The notes under the pieces were generated by a model that did no database searches, was not told where the DNA came from, and worked only from the letters and a program-made list of their open reading frames with translations. From the NCBI GenBank assembly GCA_964462125.1, contig CAYWXT010000006.1, positions 1 to 46,886 of the forward strand: a DNA stretch of 46,886 bases, written 5' to 3'. Positions within the stretch are counted from its first letter, which is position 1. Each line of letters begins with the position of its first letter. Position numbers and translations under genes: made by a program. This document shows, piece by piece, positions 15,957-23,412 of this stretch. The stretch is from JAWLFY01 sp964462125. Lineage in GTDB: Bacteria; Planctomycetota; Planctomycetia; Pirellulales; Pirellulaceae.

Positions 15957-16853
15957 TCAAACGATGACATCCGCTTTTCGGCTGCCCCGCATCAACTGCC
16001 ATGCGACCAGACTCGTCAGCACCGCAGCCGCCAGAGTGACCGACCAGCAGACCGCCGGGGTGGGAGCGAATCCCGTCGCCGCGTAGTGCAGGTCGGGGTA
16101 CAACAATCGCCGCAGCTCCGCTACCGAATAGCTTAACGGGTTGATCCGCATCAGCGCCCCGAGAAACAGCGGTCCGACCCCTCCACTGAGGTTCAACGGG
16201 GGGATCGGGAAGAAGGAACCACTGAGCAGCCACATCGGCATCAGCCCCAACATCATGATCGCGTGAAAGCCCTGCGTACTGTCCATCGGCCAGGCGACGA
16301 TCATCCCCAGCGAACACATCGCGATCGCGACGACGGCAAGCAGACCGAGCAACGGCAAAACCGTCCAACCCAACGGGGCGGTCCCGATGGCATAGACCAA
16401 CACCAGCAAGAACACCGCCTGAGTCCAGGCGATCGCGGCACCGCCGAGCACCTTGCCCGCCAGCACGGGCCAACGTCCCACCGGCGCCACCAACACCGAT
16501 TGCATGAACCCTTCACGCCGATCCTCGATCACCGAGATGGTGGCAAAGATCGCGGTGAACAACACGATCAGACAAATGGTCCCCGGCAAGAAGAACTGCA
16601 AAAAATCTTGCTCGCCAGCAAAGGAAAACGAGCCTTGCAACCCGATGCCAAACAGCAACCAGAACAGCAACGGCTGCAGGACCGCGGCGGTGACCCGGTT
16701 CCGTTGGCGGAAAAACCGGACCCACTCCCGCTTGGCCAACATCCACGCAGCAGCCATCCCGCTTCCGGCCGTCGCCACGGCAGGGACGAACGTGGGAGAT
16801 GCCGTCACCGGTGGCGTGGGGACTTCAAGCTGCGGTTCTTTCAAACTGTTCAT
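15957..16853 (-). CDS. ABC-2 type transporter permease
   Basis: From the ATG at 16853 (MNSLKEPQLEVPTPPVTA) the protein has 298 residues; a TTG at 16880 overlapping the ATPase stop codon is an alternative. Six hydrophobic stretches are visible, starting with TAAVLQPLLFWLLFGIGLQG and continuing through FFLPGTICLIVLFTAIFATI, where SVIEDRREGFMQSVLVAPVG forms the typical cytoplasmic coupling loop of ABC-2 permeases. It partners the ATPase directly upstream. Its place between haem A synthesis and SCO suggests export of something needed for oxidase maturation, but the cargo cannot be read from sequence. Confidence 0.88.
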   Translation of the reverse strand: MNSLKEPQLEVPTPPVTASPTFVPAVATAGSGMAAAWMLAKREWVRFFRQRNRVTAAVLQPLLFWLLFGIGLQGSFSFAGEQDFLQFFLPGTICLIVLFTAIFATISVIEDRREGFMQSVLVAPVGRWPVLAGKVLGGAAIAWTQAVFLLVLVYAIGTAPLGWTVLPLLGLLAVVAIAMCSLGMIVAWPMDSTQGFHAIMMLGLMPMWLLSGSFFPIPPLNLSGGVGPLFLGALMRINPLSYSVAELRRLLYPDLHYAATGFAPTPAVCWSVTLAAAVLTSLVAWQLMRGSRKADVIV

Positions 16854-16876
16854 TCGGTTCCACGGATCACGCCAGG

Positions 16877-17821
16877 TCAATCAAAACGCTGGCCAGTACG
16901 GGCGATGAAGACGTCCTCCAAGGTGGGGCGACCGATGGTGATCGAATCGACCCGCTCCCCCAACCGTTCGGCAAGCTGCGGGACAAGCGACGCCGGGGAA
17001 TCGCTCTGAAGTCTTAACTGATACTGAACCCGCTGGGGCGCCAGCCCGAGGTCGTCCCGCAGCAACCTTTCCACGCCGTCCAAATCGCCGCTGGTTACGG
17101 TCACAAACCCCTCGCCCATCGACTGCCGCAGCTCGTGCGGTTTGCCCTCGGCGATCTTCTTGCCGCCGGCGAGAATCACGACGCGGTCCGCCTTGTCCGC
17201 CTCGTCCAACAGATGCGTCGTCAGCACCACCGAGACGCCCAGAGCGGCCATCGAGCGAACCGCCTCCCAGAGGCTGCGGCGGGCCGAAGGATCCAGTCCG
17301 GTGCTGGGCTCGTCCAGCAGCATCAACCGCGGGCGATGCAACATTCCCTTGGCCAGCTCCACCCGGCGTTTCAAGCCACCGGAAAGCGACTCACAGCGGT
17401 CGCCGCGGCGGTCGGTCAGCCCCAATAGCTCAAGCAGCTCATCCCGCCGCCGCTGCATCGCTTCCCCACCGATCCCATACAACGCCGCCTGGCAAGCGAT
17501 GTTCTCGTCGACCGTCAGCTTGGCGTCCAAGCTCGGTGACTGAAACACGATCCCAATCTGGCCGCGGACCGCCAATGGCTGCTTCGAAACATCGAGTCCA
17601 GCAATGGTGATCGCGCCGTGCTGGACAGGAAGCAAGGTGCACAGCAACCGGAACAACGTCGTCTTGCCGCTGCCGTTGGGTCCGAGCAATGCCACCACCT
17701 CGCCGGCACCAACGGCCAAGTCGACCCCGTCCAAGGCGGTCGTTTCGCCATAGCGGTGACGCAGCTCGCGGGCAACGCAAACGGCAAGCCGACGATCGCC
17801 GGTCGAATTCATGTCAGGCAT
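16877..17821 (-). CDS. ABC transporter ATP-binding protein
   Basis: The nucleotide-binding subunit of an ABC-2 exporter. Walker A is GPNGSGKTTLF, the signature SLSGGLKRRVELAKG, Walker B LMLLDEPSTGLD and the switch region VVLTTHLLDEADKADRV. A C-terminal extension after residue 235 resembles those of NatA/DrrA-type ATPases. The ATG at 17821 gives 314 residues; a GTG at 17830 and an ATG at 17812 are also possible. The gene starts 13 bases after ctaB and its stop overlaps the possible TTG start of the permease. Confidence 0.92.
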   Translation of the reverse strand: MPDMNSTGDRRLAVCVARELRHRYGETTALDGVDLAVGAGEVVALLGPNGSGKTTLFRLLCTLLPVQHGAITIAGLDVSKQPLAVRGQIGIVFQSPSLDAKLTVDENIACQAALYGIGGEAMQRRRDELLELLGLTDRRGDRCESLSGGLKRRVELAKGMLHRPRLMLLDEPSTGLDPSARRSLWEAVRSMAALGVSVVLTTHLLDEADKADRVVILAGGKKIAEGKPHELRQSMGEGFVTVTSGDLDGVERLLRDDLGLAPQRVQYQLRLQSDSPASLVPQLAERLGERVDSITIGRPTLEDVFIARTGQRFD

Positions 17822-17834
17822 CGCTTCCACCGCC

Positions 17835-18935
17835 TCAAATCATCGCGCGGAGGGTCACGATCAAAAGCACCGCCGGCAGAACCAACAGCGAGGAACGCAG
17901 CAACCGGCGGGCACGGACATCATCGGGACCGGCCGCGAACCGGCACGAAGCTGCGAACATCGGCAGCCCCGACGCCAGCACCGCCACCGCCGCGACAACA
18001 CTCCACCACCCGCCAGCGATCCACCGATCAGGCAGCAACCCTCCCGGCATCACCGCCAGTGCGATCCCGCAACCAACCAACCCCAGTGAACCAAGAATGC
18101 TCTGCAGCCCCGCGGCGCGCCCGGTCGGGTCAATCGTCGTCGTCATCCGAAAACCGGCCTCGCCATATTGTTGACGGTACATCCATGCGATCGCCATGAA
18201 GTGCGGATACTGCCAAGCGGCCAAGACGCCAAACAACAGCCAACCGGTCGCATCAAACAATCCACCTCCCGCCGCGGTGTAACCGATCAGGATCGGCAGC
18301 GCGCCCGAGATCGCCCCCACGGTCGTGTTCCACGCGGTCCGGGTTTTCATCGGCGTATAGACCAGCACATACACCAGCCAGGTGATCAAACCAATCGCCG
18401 CCGGTGCAGCGCCAAACCGGACCGCGAGCAAGCCCGTTCCGATCACGCCCAAAGCCGCGGTGAACCAAGTCGCCTGGCCGATCGTCAGCCGGCCACCAGG
18501 CAAGGGGCGCGACGCCGTCCGGCGCATCCGGCGATCGATCACCCGTTCCCAAATTTGATTCGCCCCCCCAGCACTCCCCGCGATCGCAGCGGTCCCCAAC
18601 AACAGCCAAGCGAGCTCCAGCGGCGGTACCCAGCCCTCAAGGGCCACCATCGCCGAGGCAACGGTGGTGACCAAGATCATGACGACGATTCGCGGCTTGG
18701 TCAGCTCGACGTAGTCGGCGATGACCGCGTTGATGCCAAGCGGTGCCTCCCGGTCCACCGGCAACGCTGCGGCCGCCTCGCCCACCCGACCACCACAACT
18801 CGGCGACAGGTCCAGCTGCCCCCGCTCATGACTACCCCCCTCCATGCGGCCATGATCCCCCGGTCGGCAACGGCCGGACACCGGCGACGACGGGCCAGGC
18901 GAGATGGGCTCGGCAGCGATCAAATCGGTGGACAT
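17835..18935 (-). CDS. ctaB: Protohaem IX farnesyltransferase (haem O synthase)
   Basis: CtaB transfers a farnesyl group to protohaem, making haem O for haem A synthesis. The UbiA-type membrane core starts near residue 75 (ADYVELTKPRIVVMILVTTV) and contains the Asp-rich prenyl-binding motif in NQIWERVIDRRMRRTASRPL and YTPMKTRTAWNTTVGAISGA, with about eight membrane segments. The first 70 residues are a polar extension not usual in the family and may be mis-started; the ATG at 18935 is the first. The gene follows ctaA by 84 bases and leads into the ABC pair. Confidence 0.94.
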   Translation of the reverse strand: MSTDLIAAEPISPGPSSPVSGRCRPGDHGRMEGGSHERGQLDLSPSCGGRVGEAAAALPVDREAPLGINAVIADYVELTKPRIVVMILVTTVASAMVALEGWVPPLELAWLLLGTAAIAGSAGGANQIWERVIDRRMRRTASRPLPGGRLTIGQATWFTAALGVIGTGLLAVRFGAAPAAIGLITWLVYVLVYTPMKTRTAWNTTVGAISGALPILIGYTAAGGGLFDATGWLLFGVLAAWQYPHFMAIAWMYRQQYGEAGFRMTTTIDPTGRAAGLQSILGSLGLVGCGIALAVMPGGLLPDRWIAGGWWSVVAAVAVLASGLPMFAASCRFAAGPDDVRARRLLRSSLLVLPAVLLIVTLRAMI

Positions 18936-19019
18936 CGACAACTAACTTACGCGAGTGTTTCCAAACGGTCGATCCGTACGTCCGCCTCGCCGAGGCAAAC
19001 CGTCAACCACAATGCAAAT

Positions 19020-20159
19020 CTAAGAACCTCGTTCCAACCCGACGGCGCGGTACCGTAACAGCCGCACCAACGTCATCGTCGCGACCGCCAAGATCAGTGA
19101 TCCGGTCCCGACATGGGCCGTGATCAACAGCGAACCACCCCAGGCCTTGGAACGGATCACGAAATCCGTCGCCCCAGGAACCCAATCGAGAAACCCAGGG
19201 TAGCCGTACTTCACCACCCACGTGCCGACGCCGAGCGCGATCTGCAGCCCCACCAATCCTATCAGCACCACACCAGGTCGCGACAGCGTCAAATCGCCGC
19301 ATCGCCGCAGACACCACCACACCCAACCGGCCAACAGCCACAACAACAGTGCCGTCACCACATGCAACGCGACCGTGTGGGCGAAGCTGTCTGGCGTCGC
19401 CGTGGGCTGCACGTGCCGCAACTGCGCCCCCAAAACCAATTGGCCATAGCTGATCGCCACCAAGCCAATTGAAAGCGTCATCGCGCCTCGACCCAGCGGC
19501 CGGGGGCGCCCCAGGGGCCGGCCATGACCCAGCGAGCGAGTTGGGTCCGCCAGCGGCTGGCCCACCCGCCACCACCAGCGGCTCGTCACGACCGCCGCAA
19601 CGACACAGAGGGCAAAGGACGCCGGACCGATGCATCCGTGAAGCATCGCCAAGGTGCGATCGTCCAGCAACACCCGCATGCCGCCCAACACCCCCTGAGC
19701 GATCACCCCCCCCAACACCCCCACGGTCAACCAGCGGACCCAACGACGCGGCTCCAACAAGAACGCTGCGATCACCAACCCGATAGCGACGAAACCCACC
19801 AGGGCCGCGAGCAGCCGATGGCCGTGCTCGATGAACAGGTCGAACGGGCCGAACAACCAGCTTTTGAAGGGATAGAGAAACAGGTTGTACCCGTAGGTCG
19901 ACGGCCAATCGGGAACGGCCATCCCCGCGTCACTCGTGGTGACCAACCCGCCCACCCAAATCAACGGCCACGCCAGGCAGACCGTCAGCAGCGCAATCCG
20001 GTGCACGGGCTGCCCCGGCGGATCGTCGCTTAGGGTCGTGCGGGAAAAAAGTGTCCGGTACCATTTGCGAGGGACTCGCCCTCCGGGTGCTTTGCACGAA
20101 AGGTACCGGACACTTTTTTCCCGCTCACTGCTTTCCGGTTGGCTCAGCTTCATCGACAT
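19020..20159 (-). CDS. ctaA: Haem A synthase with a palindromic repeat inside its 5' end
   Basis: CtaA oxidises haem O to haem A. The core has GGLVTTSDAGMAVPDWPSTY, then FIEHGHRLLAALVGFVAIGL (first His pair), QGVLGGMRVLLDDRTLAMLH and SFAHTVALHVVTALLLWLLA with the further His ligands, in about eight membrane segments. The ATG at 20159 lies nine bases after the stop of the 59-residue gene, which supports it as the start (379 residues). Codons 12-40 are copy B of the palindromic element, translated in frame (EREKSVRYLSCKAPGGRVPR and on) between MSMKLSQPES and the first membrane helix RIALLTVCLAWPLIW. A GTG start beyond the repeat is the alternative. Confidence 0.9.
   Translation of the reverse strand: MSMKLSQPESSEREKSVRYLSCKAPGGRVPRKWYRTLFSRTTLSDDPPGQPVHRIALLTVCLAWPLIWVGGLVTTSDAGMAVPDWPSTYGYNLFLYPFKSWLFGPFDLFIEHGHRLLAALVGFVAIGLVIAAFLLEPRRWVRWLTVGVLGGVIAQGVLGGMRVLLDDRTLAMLHGCIGPASFALCVVAAVVTSRWWWRVGQPLADPTRSLGHGRPLGRPRPLGRGAMTLSIGLVAISYGQLVLGAQLRHVQPTATPDSFAHTVALHVVTALLLWLLAGWVWWCLRRCGDLTLSRPGVVLIGLVGLQIALGVGTWVVKYGYPGFLDWVPGATDFVIRSKAWGGSLLITAHVGTGSLILAVATMTLVRLLRYRAVGLERGS
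20030..20134. repeat. Palindromic element, copy B, inside ctaA
   Basis: Perfect 23-bp arms (20040-20062 and 20102-20124; core AAAAAAGTGTCCGGTACC) flank a loop reading GAGGGACTCGCCCTCCGGG then TGCTTTG on the + strand. That loop is the reverse complement of the loops in copies A and C, while the outer flanks TTAGGGTCGTG and CTCACTGCTT keep the same orientation as in copy A. It lies within the N-terminal coding region of ctaA without introducing a stop or frame change. Confidence 0.88.
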
Positions 20160-20167
20160 CCGGTGCC

Positions 20168-20347
20168 CTACCCTGCCCCGCGACGCCACGCAAAGACCTT
20201 CTCGCCCGAAATCCCACCGGCGACCGCGCCGCCAGCCCCGAAGACCGCCCCGGGAATCATCCCGCCCCATCCGATCGCAATCATCAGTCCCAGCCCGAGG
20301 CATAGCCCCAGGATCGCGCCGATCGATCGATAGGTGTCTTTGCTCAT
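20168..20347 (-). CDS. Small membrane protein (59 aa) between cytochrome c and ctaA
   Basis: The ORF begins MSKDTYRSIGAILGLCLGLG and contains one glycine-rich hydrophobic stretch of about 45 residues (LMIAIGWGGMIPGAVFGAGG, then AVAGGISGEKVF) that could form one or two membrane helices, ending WRRGAG. Its ATG starts three bases after the stop of the dihaem cytochrome c gene and its TAG is eight bases before the ctaA ATG, so it fits the operon exactly. I recognise no family. Its position suggests a small accessory subunit or assembly factor of the terminal oxidase; that is inference. Confidence 0.65.
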   Translation of the reverse strand: MSKDTYRSIGAILGLCLGLGLMIAIGWGGMIPGAVFGAGGAVAGGISGEKVFAWRRGAG

Positions 20348-20350
20348 CGG

Positions 20351-21565
20351 TCACAATGCGGCTGAAGAAGGCGCGTCATTCAAGGAGAGAACGAAGGCCA
20401 CCAAGTCCCAAATCTGCTCCGTCGTCAAACCCTTGCCGCTCGGTTGCTCCGTCCATTCCACCGCCGGCATCGGGGTCCCCGCAATCCCTTGCGTGATCCG
20501 CCGAAAGAGACTCTCCGGATCGCCCCCGCCGCGAAAGGCACCGGCTTGAAGCCGGCGGGGGTAAATCGGACGCGGCGGCAGTGCACCGGCCTCTCGCATC
20601 GGATGCATCGCCTCCCGATCGGTGGGCGTCAAACCAATCCCGGTGGAAAACTCCTTGGTCCAGTCATCGAAATCGAGCGTCGCAACTTGGCCATCGCCCG
20701 AGGGACCGTGGCACCCGGTGCAATTGGCGATGGGGCCATGAAAAATTTCCCTCCCGCGTTCCGCGGATGCCTGCTCAAGGGTCGACGGAGGGACCTCGGC
20801 AACCGACTCCTCCGCGTCGACCCAACTGCCCACCACCTCATTGACGATCTCGACAACCACCTCCCCACCCTCCGACGGCGAGCTCCGCCCAGTCAATTCC
20901 GCGCCGGCAACCAGTCGCCAAGACGCCTCCGGCGCCCCCTCCTCGTACCCAAGTTCGTCGACCGCAACGGCCAACAACTCGCGCTCCACCTCGCCACGCA
21001 CCGCAAGATAAATCAGGTAATCGACGAGCGTCTCGAGATCGTCGGGTTTGACCAATGTGAACGAAGGCATCGCCGTCCCCGGGATCCCGCGGCGAAGCAC
21101 CCGAACCAAATCCGCCCGTGTCGGCTTGGCCGCACGCTCGGTGCTTTTCCATTTGAAGACCCCATGCCGGAAGTCGCGCGGATAGGGATTCTGAAAGCGG
21201 GACGTCGGGCCGGTGCCACTTCCACTGACGCCATGACAGGGAACACAGTGCTCCCGGTAAAGGCCCCCGCGCCGGCCGTCTCGCTCGCTGAAAACCGGAC
21301 CGGCGGCCTGGGTCAATCGCTCGGAATCGACCAGTGACCGCCGATCTTCCCCCGCAAGCAGCTCGGCCGGCCAGCGGGGCTGATCGGGACTGCCGAACAA
21401 CTCACCGATGACCGAGGAGACATCCCGCCTCGCAGCCTCCGTCGGGACACTCCGCGATCGCGCCAACGACAGCGCGAAAACCTCGTTCGACTCAAACTTT
21501 TCCACCCGCGAGTCACAGCCGGCCAACACCAAGGCAACCAGAGAGAAAATCCACCAGCGGGACAT
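20351..21565 (-). CDS. Dihaem c-type cytochrome lipoprotein
   Basis: A 404-residue exported lipoprotein: signal MSRWWIFSLVALVLAGC with lipobox Cys at residue 17. Two cytochrome c domains carry haem sites EHCVPCHG (C107-H111) and ANCTGCHG (C283-H287), each followed by a Met candidate axial ligand (GTAMPSF near 167 and TPMPAVE near 375). It probably passes electrons in the periplasm to or from the oxidase assembled by the downstream genes. It heads the tightly packed run 59-aa protein, ctaA, ctaB. Planctomycete operons of this kind often have it near the oxidase subunits, which are not in the window. Confidence 0.9.
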   Translation of the reverse strand: MSRWWIFSLVALVLAGCDSRVEKFESNEVFALSLARSRSVPTEAARRDVSSVIGELFGSPDQPRWPAELLAGEDRRSLVDSERLTQAAGPVFSERDGRRGGLYREHCVPCHGVSGSGTGPTSRFQNPYPRDFRHGVFKWKSTERAAKPTRADLVRVLRRGIPGTAMPSFTLVKPDDLETLVDYLIYLAVRGEVERELLAVAVDELGYEEGAPEASWRLVAGAELTGRSSPSEGGEVVVEIVNEVVGSWVDAEESVAEVPPSTLEQASAERGREIFHGPIANCTGCHGPSGDGQVATLDFDDWTKEFSTGIGLTPTDREAMHPMREAGALPPRPIYPRRLQAGAFRGGGDPESLFRRITQGIAGTPMPAVEWTEQPSGKGLTTEQIWDLVAFVLSLNDAPSSAAL

Positions 21566-21867
21566 AGCAACGTAGGCGCAATAAGAATTCGAGAACGATT
21601 GCCCACCCCCCAGCTCACATGACGAGGGCGAGGAGAGTTTGACGGAACCGTAGACGCGAGCCTCGGCTCATTGAACTGCGAACACGAGAACAAAGCAAAC
21701 GCAGCCAATTGTCGCACCCGCCTGGGAGGCCGTGCCGTTTCTACCTTGTGATTTCCTCGGTGATGACAGCCGATCTGCGACCCTTTCACGATCGGCACCC
21801 TCCCGCATGCATGCGGGAGGATCGAACGCTATCGCCCGGGGAAGGGCCCCTCACCGCCCCCTCTTGA
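21566..21867. other. Gene-free gap with one perfect palindrome
   Basis: About 300 bases between the dihaem cytochrome (5' end) and the cupredoxin-like gene (3' end), both on the minus strand. A 22-bp perfect palindrome with arms CCTCCCGCATG and CATGCGGGAGG lies at 21799-21820. No T run follows on either strand, so it is not a standard terminator; it could be a binding site or a repeat. The promoter for the oxidase assembly run is expected here, but I cannot point to convincing -35/-10 elements. Confidence 0.5.
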
Positions 21868-22653
21868 TCAATCAGCCGACAGGGTCCCCGCCGGAACGAG
21901 CACCTCGCCCAGATCGTTCTCACCAGCGTCGACGGTCAACTGAAACCGGTTCCGCCGCCAGTTTTGCTCTTCTCCGCCAACCTTGACACTCTGGAACGAT
22001 TCGCCCTGGGCGATCCCCTCGTGATAGACGCGGAAGGTCAGCTCTTGGTCAACCGGCAGCCCCTCGATCTCCAGCACCCCGTCCTCGTCACTGACGGCGG
22101 CGAAGGGGTGCTCCAGCACGACCACGTAGGCGCGCATCCAAGGGTGAATGTTGCAGTCGACCGGAATCGGTGCCGGCTCGGGCTGCTCCAACTCCACGGA
22201 CCGTTCCTGGTTCGCCGGGATCGTGAAGTTCTGGGCCGTATTGCGGAAGAAATTGAGGTTGGCGTTGTGCCCCACCGGATCGGGATTGGTGACCTTCAGC
22301 GTGTCGCCCGTCTGCGCGATCACGATCCGCGGCTCAAACCGGCAGTTCTCGTTTGCCAAGGTCAGCTCTTCGTTACGCGGTGGCACTTCGGCAAGGTCCG
22401 TTCCGCCACGGCCGGTATAGACGTAGACGACGACGTTCTTGATCCCGTTGTTCTCGGGATTGACCAACAGTTTCTCATTCGTCAGACCGTGCTTGCCGCA
22501 GAACTCCACGTCTTTATTGACGTCGACCGGCCCGGGAGTGACTGCGTCGCCTTCGTAGACAAACTGCATCTTCAGGTCACCAGTCTGGGCAAAGGCCGAC
22601 GAGAAGCCCATCAGGGTGAGGGCCAAGCCTCCGATCATCATTCGCGTATTCAA
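21868..22653 (-). CDS. Periplasmic cupredoxin-like protein
   Basis: The 261-residue protein has a signal peptide (MIGGLALTLMGFSSAFA) and a beta-rich body. The segment VTNPDPVGHNANLNFFRNTA supplies one His and PVDCNIHPWMRAYVVVLEHP supplies Cys, His and Met in the order C-x2-H-x2-M, which resembles a type 1 copper site. The C-terminal 80 residues (GVLEIEGLPVDQELTFRVYH) look like a carboxypeptidase-regulatory-like domain. It may carry electrons or copper for the oxidase encoded nearby. Function beyond that is not known to me. Confidence 0.75.
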   Translation of the reverse strand: MNTRMMIGGLALTLMGFSSAFAQTGDLKMQFVYEGDAVTPGPVDVNKDVEFCGKHGLTNEKLLVNPENNGIKNVVVYVYTGRGGTDLAEVPPRNEELTLANENCRFEPRIVIAQTGDTLKVTNPDPVGHNANLNFFRNTAQNFTIPANQERSVELEQPEPAPIPVDCNIHPWMRAYVVVLEHPFAAVSDEDGVLEIEGLPVDQELTFRVYHEGIAQGESFQSVKVGGEEQNWRRNRFQLTVDAGENDLGEVLVPAGTLSAD

Positions 22654-22789
22654 CTCAGACTCTCCTCAAGGTGTAGGTTTCGTCAGGGAACGAGGTCCGG
22701 GACGGTGGGTCAGTGGGAGGGGTTAGTAGCAGGATCACGGTCGCGCCCCAGCTTGGATTGTAGTGGGTCCGCCATGCATCTCCAGTCCT

Positions 22790-22882
22790 TTAGGATCGTG
22801 CGGGAAAAAGTGTCCGGTACCTTTTGGGCAAAGCACCCGGAGGACGAGTCCCTCGCGAAAGGTACCGGACACTTTTTCTCGC
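22790..22882. repeat. Palindromic element, copy C
   Basis: Left arm GCGGGAAAAAGTGTCCGGT(ACC) at 22800-22821 pairs with 22861-22882 with one mismatch (CTCGC in place of CCCGC). The loop contains CAAAGCACCCGGAGGACGAG on the + strand, the same orientation as copy A and opposite to copy B. The left flank TTAGGATCGTG is shared with copy A; the right flank has diverged. Confidence 0.85.
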
Positions 22883-22908
22883 GCGACTTGACAGCCCGAA
22901 AGAAAGAA

Positions 22909-22950
22909 GGGCGACGGCTTGGCGGAGATGGGATCCGCAAGCCGCCGCCC
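22909..22950 (-). terminator. Hairpin followed by pyrimidine run, possible terminator
   Basis: Three stem blocks pair (GGGCG with CGCCC, CGGCTT with AAGCCG, GCGGA with TCCGC) with one mismatch and one bulge around a 7-base loop. On the minus strand the hairpin is followed by CTTCTTTCTTTC. It would sit about 260 bases upstream of the cupredoxin-like start, so it could be an attenuator in its leader or block antisense transcription from purD. Confidence 0.4.
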
Positions 22951-23412
22951 TCACAAAAATTAGCCTTTAGCGGACAACGGGCCATCCGACAGGGCGGGAT
23001 AGAAGTGCGGACGGCAGAAAATCGTTGTCCGGCAGGACTGCCACACATTATACCGACTTGCGGACGGATGTCTACCACTAAGACAAGCCAACTGGGCCTT
23101 GAACCGCCACAGACCTTCTCTCCTTCTTCCTCTACCTCATCCTCCTACCCACGCACCGCGCAAATACGACCGCGAAAAACCTTCGTGCCCCTTCGTGCCC
23201 ATCGTGGTGACATACCCCGCACGCCAACCCTCATGCCCACCCCTTCCCTCGACGCGACCCTCCACCCTCGTTCCCACGCGCCGCGTAGGAACGCCCCCTC
23301 GCCGCTCAGCGGCCCAACGCCAACGCCCCTCGGCCGCTGTCGGAAACGCGTTCCACCCCCTACCATTGCGGCTGCGGATTGAGCAAACAACGCATCGAAA
23401 GCAGGGTTGGCA

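Larger units (their letters stand above)
22654..23412. other. Long intergenic region with several repeats, divergent promoters
   Basis: About 760 bases without a credible gene separate the divergent cupredoxin-like gene and purD. It holds palindromic copy C (22790-22882), a 16-bp hairpin (22909-22950), a direct repeat CCTTCGTGCC twice (23180-23199) followed by CATCGTGGTGA, and an imperfect palindrome GTTCCCACGCG/CGCGTAGGAAC (23270-23293). The small ORFs it contains read through these repeats and are not genes. The purD promoter must lie at its right end. Confidence 0.6.

Noticed and set aside
22710..23078. 122-codon minus-strand frame in the cupredoxin-purD gap
   Set aside because: More than a third of it is the translated palindromic element; no independent support for a protein.
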